DNA of 64,000 nt from Burkholderiales bacterium (GCA_022843925.1 JALHMS010000005.1:186001-250000); one strand, 5' to 3'. Numbered from the stretch's first letter, positions 44,791-56,207 are shown. Numbers and translations are program-made. Notes: generated from the sequence alone by a model not told the origin.

Positions 44791-45810
44791 ATGGTTGCCG
44801 TCAACCGCCAGTGGTGCATCGCCCGCCGCCCCGAGGGGAGCGCATCCGAAGACGATTTCGCGTGGCAGGAGACGCCGGTCCCGGGTGTCGCCGAGGGGCA
44901 GGCGCTCGTGCGCAATCTGTTCCTCTCGATCGACCCCACGAACCGCCCCTGGATGTGGGAGAAGGACACCTACCTGCCGGCGCAGAACCTCGGGCAGCCC
45001 ATGCGCGGCGTCTGCATCGGGCGCGTGGAGCAGTCCGCGAATCCGAAGTTTCCAGTGGGGTGCCACGTCTCCGGCCTGTTCGGTTGGCAGGACTACACCG
45101 TGATCGACAGCCAGATGCGCGTGAACCGGCTGCCCGACGATCCGTCGATCCCGCTCACGATGCACTTCGGCCTTTTCGGGCACATCGGTATCCCCGCGTA
45201 CTTCGGCGTGCTCGAGATCGGCCGCGCGAAGGCGGGCGAGACGCTGGTCGTGTCCGGGGCGGCCGGGGCCGTCGGTTCGCTGGCCGGCCAGATCGGGAAG
45301 ATCACCGGCTGCCGCGTGATCGGCATCGCGGGCACGGCAGATAAATGTCGCTGGATCACGGACACGCTCGGGTTCGACGCGGCGATCGATTACCGCACCG
45401 AATCGGTGGCGGACCGCCTGGATGCGCTGTGCCCCGACGGCATCGACGTCTACTTCGACAACGTCGGCGGGCCGATGCTGGAGACGGTGCTCGACCGCAT
45501 GAAAGTGCACGGTCGCATCGCGCTGTGCGGCGCCATCTCGCAGTACAACCACGCGGACGTGAGCGATTTCGAGCCTGGCCCCCGCAACCTCTTCCTCATG
45601 GTGACGAAGCGGCTGCGGATGGAGGGCTTCCTGTCGTCCGACTATGTGCCCCGCGCCCGCGAGGCGATCGACGCGCTGGCCGGCTGGTACCGCGAGGGGC
45701 GCATCCAGTATCGCCTGCACGTGATCGACGGGCTGGAGCAGGCGCCGACCGCCCTGGGCATGCTGTTCGACGGCACCAACCAGGGGAAGCTGATCGTCCG
45801 GATCGCGTGA
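44791..45810 (+). CDS. NADP-dependent MDR-family oxidoreductase (enoyl/2-alkenal reductase type)
   Basis: A 339-residue zinc-independent medium-chain reductase of the leukotriene-B4/curcumin reductase group. The N-terminus has RQWCIARRPEGSASEDDF and FLSIDPTNRPWM; the nucleotide loop AAGAVGS is at 157-163 and DVYFDNVGG follows. It should reduce an activated C=C bond with NADPH. The ATG at 44791 has AGGGAG upstream. It is divergent from amiC, but no functional link is evident. Confidence 0.9.
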   Translation: MVAVNRQWCIARRPEGSASEDDFAWQETPVPGVAEGQALVRNLFLSIDPTNRPWMWEKDTYLPAQNLGQPMRGVCIGRVEQSANPKFPVGCHVSGLFGWQDYTVIDSQMRVNRLPDDPSIPLTMHFGLFGHIGIPAYFGVLEIGRAKAGETLVVSGAAGAVGSLAGQIGKITGCRVIGIAGTADKCRWITDTLGFDAAIDYRTESVADRLDALCPDGIDVYFDNVGGPMLETVLDRMKVHGRIALCGAISQYNHADVSDFEPGPRNLFLMVTKRLRMEGFLSSDYVPRAREAIDALAGWYREGRIQYRLHVIDGLEQAPTALGMLFDGTNQGKLIVRIA

Positions 45811-45822
45811 TTTCCGACGGAT

Positions 45823-46779
45823 TCAGCGGAAGCCGGCGGCTGCCATGTCGGCGCGGTTCGGCGGGTCGGCGCCGGCACGGCTGCAGGTGATCGCCGCTGC
45901 GGCGATGGCGTAGCGCAGGGCGTCGTCCATATCCGTGGAGGCGATGCGCTGCAGGGCACCGCGTTCGAGCAGGCCGCGCGCATGCAGCCGGGACAGGAGC
46001 GCGGCATGGAAACCGTCGCCCGCGCCGACCGTGTCGACCACGCGTACGGATTGCCCGGGCACCGTCATGGAAGCACCGCCGAAGAACGCGGTGGCCCCTG
46101 CGGGGCCGAGCGTGACGATCACCAGCGATACGCCGGCTTCGATCCAGCGCTGCGCCAGCGTCGCGGCTTCGCAGTCCGGTCCGAACGCCGCGAAGACATC
46201 CTCGTCGCTCGCCTTCACGATCGTCGCGTGCGCCAACAGCGCGCCGAAGCGCTGACGCCACGCCGCGAGGTCCCCCACCAGCGCAGGCCGCACGTTCGCG
46301 TCGATGCTGATGACGCGCTGCGCGCCTTCCCGCGCGGCGAGGGCGGCGAGCGCATCGGCCATGGGGGGCACTGCGATCGGATACGAACCGAGGGCGATGG
46401 CCTGGATGTTCGCGGGCAACGTGGCAGGTAGCGCCTCGGGCGTGAGCGCAGTGTCCGCCGTGCGATCCACCTGGAATTCGTAGCGGGGATGCCCGGCGCT
46501 GTCGGTGGAGATCCGGGCGACCGGGGTGGGGCGATCCGTCCGCACCGCGAGCCGCGTGTCGACGCCGGCATCGGTCAGGCGTCGGATCAGGAGGGCGCCG
46601 TGGTCATCCGTCGAGATCCCGCCCAGGAAGGCTGCCGGGCAGCCGAGACGACCGAGGCCGATCGCCACGTTGAAAGGCGAGCCGCCGGGGTTGGGGCGAT
46701 CGGGCGCGGCGTCGAACACGTCGACCAGCGCCTCGCCGCACACCAGCACCGCGGGCGCTGCACCGTCGTCAGGCGGCAT
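45823..46779 (-). CDS. PfkB-family sugar kinase, fructokinase-like
   Basis: A ribokinase-fold kinase of 318 residues. The N-terminal VCGEALVDVF and NPGGSPFNVAIGLGRLG segments bind sugar, and DTVGAGDGFHAALL contains the catalytic base Asp255. Fructose is the most likely substrate of this subgroup, inferred only. The ATG at 46779 has GGAGGAC upstream and overlaps the end of the ParA-like gene by 11 bases, so the two are translated together. Confidence 0.88.
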   Translation of the reverse strand: MPPDDGAAPAVLVCGEALVDVFDAAPDRPNPGGSPFNVAIGLGRLGCPAAFLGGISTDDHGALLIRRLTDAGVDTRLAVRTDRPTPVARISTDSAGHPRYEFQVDRTADTALTPEALPATLPANIQAIALGSYPIAVPPMADALAALAAREGAQRVISIDANVRPALVGDLAAWRQRFGALLAHATIVKASDEDVFAAFGPDCEAATLAQRWIEAGVSLVIVTLGPAGATAFFGGASMTVPGQSVRVVDTVGAGDGFHAALLSRLHARGLLERGALQRIASTDMDDALRYAIAAAAITCSRAGADPPNRADMAAAGFR

Positions 46780-47401
46780 CGTCCTCCGCCACGCCGATGG
46801 CGAGGCCGAGGCGGTCGAGCACCTGGCCGGCGATGCGCCGGCAGGCATTGTTGAGCGGCGTGGGCAGGGATTCCGGGATCTCGTCGAGCAGCAGGAGCTT
46901 GGAGCTGCTCACGGCGGCGACCGGTTCGAGGAGGCGGTGCCGCTGGTTGCCGAGCATGGTGTCCACGAGCCGGTCGGCGGCGTCGCGCTGCCAGGGGTTG
47001 GTCGGCCATTGCGAAGGCACGGCCAGCGCGTTCGGAAAGCGCTCGAGGTCCTGCAGGACGGTGCGGATGTCCTCGGGGGAATCGCGGAAGGGCAGCAGCA
47101 CGAGGGTTGCCACGGACTGCAGGCGACGATCCTTCTCGGTGCGTCCGCCGCCGCCGTCGACGATGCCGATCCAGCCTTCCAGACCGTGGAGCTTCTGCAC
47201 GACGCGATCGAGCAGATCGGGGGTGCGTGCGTCCGCGGGGAGATAGCGGCGATTCGTGCGGGAAAGCAGCGTACGCGTGGTGTCGGTGAGCACCACGACA
47301 GCCCGATGACCGCAGAGCCCGAGGCCTTCCCCGAGCATGTGCGACAGGGTCGTCTTGCCCGTGCCGCCCTTGTTGCCGATGACGCTGATGATCTCTGCCA
47401 T
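46769..47401 (-). CDS. Orphan ParA/MinD-like P-loop ATPase
   Basis: A 210-residue protein from the ATG at 47401 (CGGAG upstream). It begins MAEIISVIGNKGGTGKTT, with deviant Walker A lysines Lys11 and Lys16. The usual DxDPQ switch is replaced by LTDTT and the Walker B region reads IVDGGGG, so it departs from chromosome-partitioning ParA. There is no ParB or cargo gene nearby; instead it is coupled to a sugar kinase. Role unknown. Confidence 0.82.
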   Translation of the reverse strand: MAEIISVIGNKGGTGKTTLSHMLGEGLGLCGHRAVVVLTDTTRTLLSRTNRRYLPADARTPDLLDRVVQKLHGLEGWIGIVDGGGGRTEKDRRLQSVATLVLLPFRDSPEDIRTVLQDLERFPNALAVPSQWPTNPWQRDAADRLVDTMLGNQRHRLLEPVAAVSSSKLLLLDEIPESLPTPLNNACRRIAGQVLDRLGLAIGVAEDDAA

Positions 47402-47515
47402 GGATCTCCGTCTCCGATGCCGACGGTATCCGAGCGCGTCGAAGCGCACAACCCTGCAGCCGCGGCTCGCGGGGAAGGCGAACGGGCGCCGATGGGCCGT
47501 CGTCGATCGCACGGG

Positions 47516-47554
47516 GAAAGAAAAAGGGCGGGGCACTTTCGCGCTCCGCCCTTT
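47516..47554 (-). terminator. Intrinsic terminator after dnaJ
   Basis: On the minus strand AAAGGGCGG (47554-47546) pairs with CCGCCCTTT (47531-47523) around a 14-base loop and is followed by a TTCTTT run. It lies 19 bases after the dnaJ stop. The rest of 47402-47515 shows nothing recognisable. Confidence 0.82.
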
Positions 47555-47573
47555 CGCGTTCGATCCGCGGCGA

Positions 47574-48698
47574 TCAGGTCCCGAAGAAATCCTTCACCTT
47601 CTCCATCCACGACTTCGCCTTCGGGTTGTGGTGGGCCCCGTCGCGCTCGTTGATGGATTCCAGTTCCTCCAGCAGTTCCCGCTGGCGCGCCGTCAGATTC
47701 ACGGGCGTCTCGATCATCACGTGGCACAGCAGATCGCCGTGCGTGGACGACCGGACGCCCTTGATGCCCTTGCCGCGCAGCCGGAACACCTTGCCGGTCT
47801 GGGTCTCGGCGGGGATACGGATCTTCGCCGCGCCATCCAGCGTGGGGATCTCGATCTCGCCGCCGAGCGCTGCCGTGGTGAAGCTGATCGGCATCTCGCA
47901 GTGGAGGTCGTTCTGGTCGCGCGTGAAGACGGCGTGCTCGCGGATGTGGATGACCACGTAGAGGTCGCCGTTCGGACCGCCGTTGACGCCGGCCTCGCCC
48001 TCGCCGGACAGGCGGATGCGATCCCCTTCGTCCACGCCCGCCGGAATCTTCACCGACAGCGTCTTCTGCTTCTTGGTGCGCCCCGCGCCGCCGCACGTGC
48101 CGCAGGGGTCGGTGATGACCTTGCCGCTGCCGTGACACTTCGGGCACGTCTGCTGGATGCTGAAGAAGCCCTGCTGCATCCGCACCTGGCCGTGGCCGGC
48201 GCAGGTCGGGCAGGTCTTGGGTTGCGTTCCGGACTTCGCGCCGGTCCCGTGGCAGGTTTCGCACTCCTCCATGGTCGGGATGCGGATGCGGGTCTCGGTA
48301 CCGCGCGCGGCCTCTTCCAGGGACACTTCGAGGTTGTAGCGGAGGTCCGCGCCGCGGTAGACGCTGTTGCGCCCGCCGCCGCCCCGGCCGCCTCCGAAGA
48401 TATCGCCGAAGATCTCGCCGAACATCCCCTCGAAGCCACCCATGCCGGCTCCGCCCGCGGCGGCGGCCGAGGGATCGACGCCGGCGTGGCCGTAGGAGTC
48501 GTAGGCCGCCCGCTTCTGCGGGTCGGAGAGCATCTCGTAGGCTTCCTTCGCCTCCTTGAACTTCTCCTCGGCGTCCTTGCTGTCCGGGTTGCGGTCCGGG
48601 TGGAACTTCATCGCGAGCTTCCGGTACGACTTCTTGATCTCATCGTCGGAGGCGTCGCGGTTCACACCCAGGATTTCGTAAAAATCACGCTTGGCCAT
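47574..48698 (-). CDS. dnaJ: Chaperone protein DnaJ (Hsp40)
   Basis: Class I J-protein of 374 residues that delivers clients to DnaK and stimulates its ATPase. In order: J domain with the HPD motif (KFHPDRNPD), a Gly/Phe-rich region with [20 protein letters not shown], four zinc repeats ([32 protein letters not shown]) and C-terminal client-binding domains. It is 171 bases downstream of dnaK with hairpins between them, and is followed by a strong terminator. Confidence 0.98.
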   Translation of the reverse strand: MAKRDFYEILGVNRDASDDEIKKSYRKLAMKFHPDRNPDSKDAEEKFKEAKEAYEMLSDPQKRAAYDSYGHAGVDPSAAAAGGAGMGGFEGMFGEIFGDIFGGGRGGGGRNSVYRGADLRYNLEVSLEEAARGTETRIRIPTMEECETCHGTGAKSGTQPKTCPTCAGHGQVRMQQGFFSIQQTCPKCHGSGKVITDPCGTCGGAGRTKKQKTLSVKIPAGVDEGDRIRLSGEGEAGVNGGPNGDLYVVIHIREHAVFTRDQNDLHCEMPISFTTAALGGEIEIPTLDGAAKIRIPAETQTGKVFRLRGKGIKGVRSSTHGDLLCHVMIETPVNLTARQRELLEELESINERDGAHHNPKAKSWMEKVKDFFGT

Positions 48699-48777
48699 TG
48701 GTCAGATCTCGCCACGGACATGGGGCGCCCGGCGACGCGATGGCAACGCTGGCCATCGCGGTCCGGGCCCTGGATAC

Positions 48778-48813
48778 GAAAAGGCGAGAGCGGCCCGATG
48801 GGGCGCCCTCGCC
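48778..48813 (-). terminator. Terminator-like hairpin between dnaK and dnaJ
   Basis: On the minus strand GGCGAG (48813-48808) and CTCGCC (48788-48783) frame a GC-rich internal hairpin and are followed by TTTTCG. It could let most transcripts stop after dnaK, lowering dnaJ expression. Confidence 0.55.
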
Positions 48814-48824
48814 ACGCTCTGGAG

Positions 48825-48841
48825 GGCGGGCAACGCCCGCC
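48825..48841 (-). terminator. GC-rich stem-loop 28 bases after dnaK
   Basis: GGCGGGC and GCCCGCC form a perfect 7-base stem with a 3-base loop. Together with the next hairpin it marks the end of dnaK mRNA, as a processing or attenuation element. Confidence 0.45.
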
Positions 48842-48869
48842 GACCGGAGTCCAACTGCCTGCTCGGCGG

Positions 48870-50807
<1,938 letters not shown>

Positions 50808-50843
50808 GATGCGTCCTTGCGGGAAAGTGATGTCTGACGGCTA

Positions 50844-50871
50844 TATTCGGGTGGGGCGTCTCTGATTCAAG
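50844..50871 (-). promoter_or_regulatory. Candidate internal heat-shock promoter upstream of dnaK
   Basis: On the minus strand CTTGAAT (50871-50865) and CCCGAAT (50850-50844) have a 14-base spacer, resembling the sigma-32 pattern CTTGAAA-N13-CCCCAT with mismatches. A TATAGC box overlaps downstream. This would allow extra dnaK expression independent of grpE. Confidence 0.4.
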
Positions 50872-50910
50872 CGGCGGCGTTCGCCACGCGAGAGATCGAT
50901 GTCGCCGCGA

Positions 50911-51453
50911 TCAAGCTTCCTTGGCCCGGGCCACGGCCACGAGCGCGGGGCGCAGCACGCGTTCGTGCAGCAGGTAGCCCTTCTGGAAGACCTCGACCAC
51001 CGTGTTCGCGGGCTGCCCGGATTCGACCATGCTCATCGCCTGGTGGCGATGCGGGTCGAACTTCTCCCCGACGGGGTTCATCTCGCGGATGGCGAACTTC
51101 TCGAACACCGAGGTGAGCTGCCGGAGCGTGATCTCCACGCCGCTCTTCATGCTCTCGACGGTGGCGTTCTGCACGCCGGCGGCGGCCTCGAGGCTGTCCC
51201 GCACCGCGAGCAGTTCCGACGAGAATCCGTCCACCGCGAACTTGTGCGCCTTGGCCACGTCGTCCTGGGCCCGCTTCCGGATGTTCTCGGTCTCGGCCTT
51301 CGCGCGCAGCCATGCGTCGTGGTGCTCCAGGGCCTGCAACTCCGCCCGGCGCAACAGCTCCTCGAGGCTCGGCATCACCTCCGGTGCGGAGCCGGCTGCT
51401 GCGGCGGTGGCGTCGATCTCTTCTGGGGTGGCGTTATCCTGCTGATCTGTCAT
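50911..51453 (-). CDS. grpE: Nucleotide exchange factor GrpE
   Basis: A 180-residue co-chaperone releasing ADP from DnaK. It has an acidic flexible N-terminus, a long dimerising helix ([20 protein letters not shown]), the [13 protein letters not shown] segment and the C-terminal beta domain with [20 protein letters not shown]. It is first in grpE-dnaK-dnaJ. The ribosome site is weak. A sigma-32-like promoter lies 39 bases upstream of the ATG. Confidence 0.97.
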   Translation of the reverse strand: MTDQQDNATPEEIDATAAAAGSAPEVMPSLEELLRRAELQALEHHDAWLRAKAETENIRKRAQDDVAKAHKFAVDGFSSELLAVRDSLEAAAGVQNATVESMKSGVEITLRQLTSVFEKFAIREMNPVGEKFDPHRHQAMSMVESGQPANTVVEVFQKGYLLHERVLRPALVAVARAKEA

Positions 51454-51491
51454 GAGTTTTCTACTCTGTTCAATTTCCGACCCACCGCACG

Positions 51492-51516
51492 TTGGGGTGG
51501 CGGGCGGGATTTCAAG
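51492..51516 (-). promoter_or_regulatory. Sigma-32 (heat-shock) promoter of grpE-dnaK-dnaJ
   Basis: On the minus strand CTTGAAA (51516-51510) and CCCCAA (51497-51492) are separated by 12 bases, a close match to the RpoH consensus CTTGAAA-N11-16-CCCCATNT. It is placed correctly in front of grpE. No inverted repeat of CIRCE type was seen. Confidence 0.75.
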
Positions 51517-51614
51517 AGCGGCCTCGCCCGAAGGCCGACCCAGACTCGGACCGGTGCCTCAAGTCGCGCGCGGGGCCGGTCGTAAGCGGGGGATCGCGCC
51601 TCCGAGTGGTTGCC

Positions 51615-53897
51615 ATGACCGGTTCCTACGACCTCCCCCTCCTCTTCCTGTCGTGGGGGGTCGCCACCCTGGCGTCGCTATCCTTTCTCCACACCTCCCG
51701 GGCGCTGCCGCGGATGGCGCCCGTGGCGGCCTGGCCGTGGCGGGTCGCGGGCGCCGCAGTCTCCGGTGCCGGGTTCTGGGCGGCGTGCGTGATCGGTCTG
51801 CTCGCCTACCGGTTGCCCATCGATGTCGGCCTCGGCCCATGGCTCCTCGTGGCGGCCTTCATCCCCGTCGGGATCGGGACGGGTGCCGCGCTGAAGCTCT
51901 TCGCACGGCATCCCGATGCCGGACGTCGCGTACCCGCCGTCGCGATGGCAGCGACCGCTCTGGTGGCGGGGACCGGAACGATGCACTTCATGGCGACGAG
52001 CGCCTGGAAGATCAGCCCCTACGTGGGCCAGGACGTCCCGCTGCGCCTCATCGCCCTGGCGATCGCGGCCTGCCTCGTCGCCGTCGTGCTTTCTCCGACC
52101 GACCGGAGAGCCACTCCCGCCGCAGGTCGGGCGAAAGCCCCCGGCCTGGATTCCCGGACCGGGCATCGCCTGGTGCCCCGACATCTGCCGTGCGCCGCTG
52201 CGCTGGGTGCCGTCGTGGTGGCGCTCCAGATGGCCGGTGTGGCCGCCATCCGGGTGCAACCCCAGTCGGTCGCCCTGGTGCCCGGTGCCGGGCCTGCCCT
52301 TCCGTGGATCGCTGCGCTGCTGGCGACGGCCGCGGCGGCGGGAATCGGATTTCTGCTGCTGCGCCTCGACACCCGCCGCCCGATGGCCCATGCCGGAGCG
52401 CCGGCCGGACAGGCGTTGAACCCCCGCGATGCAGTGCTGCCCGTCGACCCCCTCGACAGCATTGCGGATGCTCCGACCCGGGAGGTCTCGTCGGGCCCCA
52501 TCGTCGTGTTCCGCACGGACCCGACACATCCGGATGTCCCCGCCGCGTTTTCCGCGAATGCCGGGCCCCTCTGGGGGTACGGCGAGGGAACCCTGGGCGC
52601 CGCGTCGGCGCTGGCCGGTGTCTTCCACGAGCACGACTGGAACGCCGACCGCATCACGCAGTGGCGTCGGCGCTTCGGTTCCGGCGCCGTGCGCATCACG
52701 GAGGACGTGCGGGTGCGGCGGGCCGACGGCGTCTACCGCTGGCACCAGCTCTCCCTCGCTCCCGGTGACACTGCCGCAGCCGGCGGTGCATGGGTCGGAC
52801 ACCTGGTCGACGTCGACGAACGGAAGCACGCCGAGTTGCACGCCCATGCGCAGATCCGCCGCCTCTCGGAGCTGGCCGACGGCCAGCGCGATGCGTCCCG
52901 CGATGCCGCGCTCCTGGAGGACACCCGGGAGATGCTGCATCTGGCGGAGACGCTGCCGGAGGCGCGCGAGATCATCCGGCGCGCCTGCACGAGATTGCTC
53001 CCGGGATGGTCGGGCGCTCTCACGCAGGTCGACGACGGATCGCGCGTCTGCGTGACCGCCCGCTGGGGTGATGGTGTCCCGATGCTCGAACGGTTCGGAG
53101 CGCGCGACTGCTGGGCCCTCCGCAGCCATCGCGTCCACCGGTTCACGGCACCCGCCGAGCACGCGATGTGCAACCACGTGAGCCACGATGCGGCGGAGGC
53201 GCCGCCGCCGCACTTCTGTCTTCCGATCGTCGACCACCGCGAGGCGATGGGTGCCGTGCACCTGTTCGCGCCCCACGACTGCGACGCCGGCGAGGTCGAC
53301 GTGCTGCGTCCGCGCATCGAATCGCTGGCACGCATGCTGGGTCAGGCGTTCTCGAATCTGCGGCTGCGGCTCGCCCTGCGCGAGCAGGCGATGCGGGACG
53401 CCCTCACGGGCCTCCACCAGCGGCGCTTCCTCGAGGAGGAACTGCCGGCCGAACTGCAGCGCGCCCACCGGGAGCGCCGCGCGGTCTGCCTGGCGATCCT
53501 CGATGTCGACGGACTCGGCGTGTTCAACGAGCGCCACGGCCGCGAAGCCGGGGACGCCGTGCTGGCGGCGGTCGGCCGGATCCTGAACGGATCGCTCCGT
53601 GGCTACGACACGGCGTGCCGCGTCGGCGGCGAGGAGATCGCGCTGGTGCTGCCCGGATGCGAACTGGAGGACGCCTTGATCCGCCTCGAGGAGATCCGCT
53701 GCGCCGTGGAAGCCCTGCGGCTCGAGCACGGCGAGGCGCCGCTGCCGGTGGTGACGATCTCGGTGGGCATCGCGGAGGCCCGGGGCGGCGCAGCGGATGC
53801 GCTCATGCTCCGCGCGACCGGAGCGCTGCAGCGCGCCAAGCAGAACGGCCGGAACCGGATCGAGATCGCCGAGCGGGAAGGGCCGGTGCTCGCCTGA
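51615..53897 (+). CDS. Membrane MHYT-like/PAS/GAF diguanylate cyclase
   Basis: A 760-residue protein. The first 255 residues hold about seven membrane helices with a degenerate MHYT-type motif (GTGTMHFMAT). A PAS-like domain (about 288-400), a GAF-like domain (about 430-580) and a GGDEF domain (about 595-755) follow. The active-site signature is GGEEI (671-675) instead of GGEEF, and the metal-site segment reads DVDGLGVFNERHG with the usual Phe-Lys missing; Asp, Asn and the second Asp remain. Cyclase activity is probable but not certain. It diverges from grpE. Confidence 0.85.
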   Translation: MTGSYDLPLLFLSWGVATLASLSFLHTSRALPRMAPVAAWPWRVAGAAVSGAGFWAACVIGLLAYRLPIDVGLGPWLLVAAFIPVGIGTGAALKLFARHPDAGRRVPAVAMAATALVAGTGTMHFMATSAWKISPYVGQDVPLRLIALAIAACLVAVVLSPTDRRATPAAGRAKAPGLDSRTGHRLVPRHLPCAAALGAVVVALQMAGVAAIRVQPQSVALVPGAGPALPWIAALLATAAAAGIGFLLLRLDTRRPMAHAGAPAGQALNPRDAVLPVDPLDSIADAPTREVSSGPIVVFRTDPTHPDVPAAFSANAGPLWGYGEGTLGAASALAGVFHEHDWNADRITQWRRRFGSGAVRITEDVRVRRADGVYRWHQLSLAPGDTAAAGGAWVGHLVDVDERKHAELHAHAQIRRLSELADGQRDASRDAALLEDTREMLHLAETLPEAREIIRRACTRLLPGWSGALTQVDDGSRVCVTARWGDGVPMLERFGARDCWALRSHRVHRFTAPAEHAMCNHVSHDAAEAPPPHFCLPIVDHREAMGAVHLFAPHDCDAGEVDVLRPRIESLARMLGQAFSNLRLRLALREQAMRDALTGLHQRRFLEEELPAELQRAHRERRAVCLAILDVDGLGVFNERHGREAGDAVLAAVGRILNGSLRGYDTACRVGGEEIALVLPGCELEDALIRLEEIRCAVEALRLEHGEAPLPVVTISVGIAEARGGAADALMLRATGALQRAKQNGRNRIEIAEREGPVLA

Positions 53898-53918
53898 CGA
53901 TGTCGCGGTCCGGGCGAC

Positions 53919-54941
53919 TCAGGGCGTCCCGGTCAGCAGTTCCAGCGCAGAGCGTCGGATGCCGGCGCGCAGCGCGGGCAGTTCGCCGCGGGTCTTCTCG
54001 ATCAGGTCGTAGAGGTCCACGCCCAGGAGCAGGTGCACGTCGTTCCGTACGCCGGGAACATCGGAGTGGTGGAGCGTGAGACCCGCCGAGTAGCGCCCGT
54101 ACCGCAGCAGCCCGCCGTATCCCATGCCCTGACCCGTGCTGGCGGTCACCACCGCCGAGGCGCCCCACCATTGGCTGAAGCGGCTGCCCTCGAGGTAGCG
54201 GACGAAGCCGATCGGTTCCAGCATCAGGCTGCCTTCGAGGTTCGCGCGCTCGCGGCTGCGGGTGTTGATCTCGACGCCGACCGACGGCCGCATGAAGACG
54301 ATCTGGGTGTCGAACAGGGGCGCGGCATCCGAGTCACCGAGCCGCTTGCCGTTCAGCCACAGTTCCCAGGGCCACATCGGCAGCCCGTTCCGGATGAGGT
54401 CCTCGTGCTCGGCGGCGCGCCGCTTCAGCGCGATCCACTGGGCCTGCTTGCCCGGCGCTTCCAGGGCCGCGAGCGCCGTGTTCAGGAACCGGGCGATCGA
54501 GACCATGTCGTGGTACTTCACCGCGATGGGCAGCGGGCGGCAGGGGATGATCACCGGGCGCTGGGTGGGGTCCCGCTCGAACAGGATCGGGCCCGCCGTG
54601 TCGGAGTCGATGCCGACCTCCCACAGGGCCGACCAGCGCGATGTCGGCGCGCGCAGCTGCCGCAGGAACGCCGCGGGGTCCGCAGTCGCGGCTTCCCCCG
54701 GCGGGAGCGATCGCTCGAATCGGTTCGCGATGCGGTCGAGCGCCGCCTGCAGTCGATCGGCCGCGATGTCCTCCGCGGCGTCGCTCTCCAGCGCCGAGCG
54801 CTCGAACGCGGCCGACGGCGCGAGCGGGACGCCGCAGACCTTGCCGGGATCCGCGGCAGCCATCGAAGACGCCGGGAAGCCGACGATCAGAGCGGTGGCG
54901 AAGATCGCCAGCCAGCGCAGTGCTTTCGCGAGGGATGTCAT
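53919..54941 (-). CDS. Exported protein of unknown function
   Basis: A 340-residue protein with a signal peptide ending near SMAAA (about 31). No catalytic motif is recognised. The C-terminal half is rich in aromatic and Gly residues in alternating patterns (RYLEGSRFSQWWGASAVV, GLLRYGRYSAGLTLHHSDVP), which could be beta-strands of a small barrel or outer-membrane-associated domain. It overlaps the upstream hydrolase gene by 4 bases (ATGA), so the two are coupled. Homologues would have to be searched for. Confidence 0.7.
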   Translation of the reverse strand: MTSLAKALRWLAIFATALIVGFPASSMAAADPGKVCGVPLAPSAAFERSALESDAAEDIAADRLQAALDRIANRFERSLPPGEAATADPAAFLRQLRAPTSRWSALWEVGIDSDTAGPILFERDPTQRPVIIPCRPLPIAVKYHDMVSIARFLNTALAALEAPGKQAQWIALKRRAAEHEDLIRNGLPMWPWELWLNGKRLGDSDAAPLFDTQIVFMRPSVGVEINTRSRERANLEGSLMLEPIGFVRYLEGSRFSQWWGASAVVTASTGQGMGYGGLLRYGRYSAGLTLHHSDVPGVRNDVHLLLGVDLYDLIEKTRGELPALRAGIRRSALELLTGTP

Positions 54942-56080
54942 GCCGTCAGCTCCTTGAGTGCGCGGATCACCGTCAGCAGATCCTGCAGCTTCCCCGGGCT
55001 GGCGACGGCCGAGTCCGCCAGTTGCGTGAGCTTCGTCTGCACCTCCGCCGCGAGTCCGCCACCGAGGCCCTGCCAGTGGGCGTCCGCCTCCTGCTTCGCG
55101 AGCGTGATGTCGTCCGGTGTCACGACATCGGTCATGCGTGTGAGCAGCGGCATGTGCACGAGCGGGTTCGCGAGGTAGTGCGCGAAGCCGTGCGTGTTGC
55201 GCTCGTGGATGTGGTCGATATCCAGCCGCCTGCCGTTCGTGCGCGCGCCCACCTGGAAGCGCTTCACGTTGCACACCGGATCGAAACGGTTGTTGATGTC
55301 GCGGAAGAGCGCGCACTCGAGCAGTCCGTCGTGCTTCGCGGAAAGGTAGTCGCCGTCGACCCGGCTGATGAGCGGGATCACGTTCGAGACAAGGAAGAAT
55401 GCGTTGAGCGGGAACGGCATCGGACGATCGGGGTGCGCTTCCGTGCCGAGGCGCACCTGCTCGAAATGCGTGCGCTGGTCGTCCGTGAGCGGCCCGCCGT
55501 CGAGCAGACCGGGCGCCTTCCCCAGTGCGGGCGATGCAGTGACCTTCGCCCGGTCGCCCAGGAAGTCGGCGGTGGCGAGGGTCCAGAGGGCGTCGTGGGC
55601 GACGGCCGTGCCCATCGAATGCGCCACGATGCCGATGCGCGGGAAGGTCTCGCCGGGCTCCGCGGCCTTCAAGTGCCGCTTCAGCACCTCGCCCGCGAGG
55701 ATCGATGCGACGCGCAGCCGGACCGCGCGCGCGACGATGTCGAAACCACCGTAGAGGAGGATGTCGCCGCCGAAGTCGGCGTAGAGGTTCTTGTTGCCGC
55801 CGACCTCGGCCAGCAGCTGCTGCACCTTCGCGACCCAGGGAAAGGCGCCGGCGGCAGGACCGAGGTCGTCCGCGAGCCTCTCCCACTGGTCGAGCACGAG
55901 GTCGAAGAGATCGTCGTAGCGGACCTCGACGATGTCGACGAGGTCCGCCAGCTGCCTCCCGGCGAAGCACGGGTAGCGCTTCATGGCGGCGTCGAGGGCG
56001 GCGACGGGGCCGTCGGCCTGGGCGGACCATCCCGCACCGTGCCGGCCGATGCCATGGACGAAAAATAGGACGTTCTTCAT
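54938..56080 (-). CDS. Alpha/beta-hydrolase-like protein
   Basis: A 380-residue protein starting MKNVLFFVHGIGRHGAGW (oxyanion-type HG motif) and containing VAHSMGTAVAHDAL, a nucleophile elbow GxSxG variant (AHSMG). A conserved GGFDIVARAV region and later His/Asp residues could complete a triad. It lacks a signal peptide, unlike its coupled downstream partner. Esterase or lipase activity is likely; the substrate is unknown. Confidence 0.8.
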   Translation of the reverse strand: MKNVLFFVHGIGRHGAGWSAQADGPVAALDAAMKRYPCFAGRQLADLVDIVEVRYDDLFDLVLDQWERLADDLGPAAGAFPWVAKVQQLLAEVGGNKNLYADFGGDILLYGGFDIVARAVRLRVASILAGEVLKRHLKAAEPGETFPRIGIVAHSMGTAVAHDALWTLATADFLGDRAKVTASPALGKAPGLLDGGPLTDDQRTHFEQVRLGTEAHPDRPMPFPLNAFFLVSNVIPLISRVDGDYLSAKHDGLLECALFRDINNRFDPVCNVKRFQVGARTNGRRLDIDHIHERNTHGFAHYLANPLVHMPLLTRMTDVVTPDDITLAKQEADAHWQGLGGGLAAEVQTKLTQLADSAVASPGKLQDLLTVIRALKELTA

Positions 56081-56207
56081 GCGGCGGTCTCCGGCGGGCG
56101 TGGGGGACTCGCAATCCGACCCGCGCCGCGCGATGGCCGACGGGGCAGGACTACCCGGGCATCATAGTCGCCGCTGTCGCCATCGCCACCATCCGATCGG
56201 CGATGCT

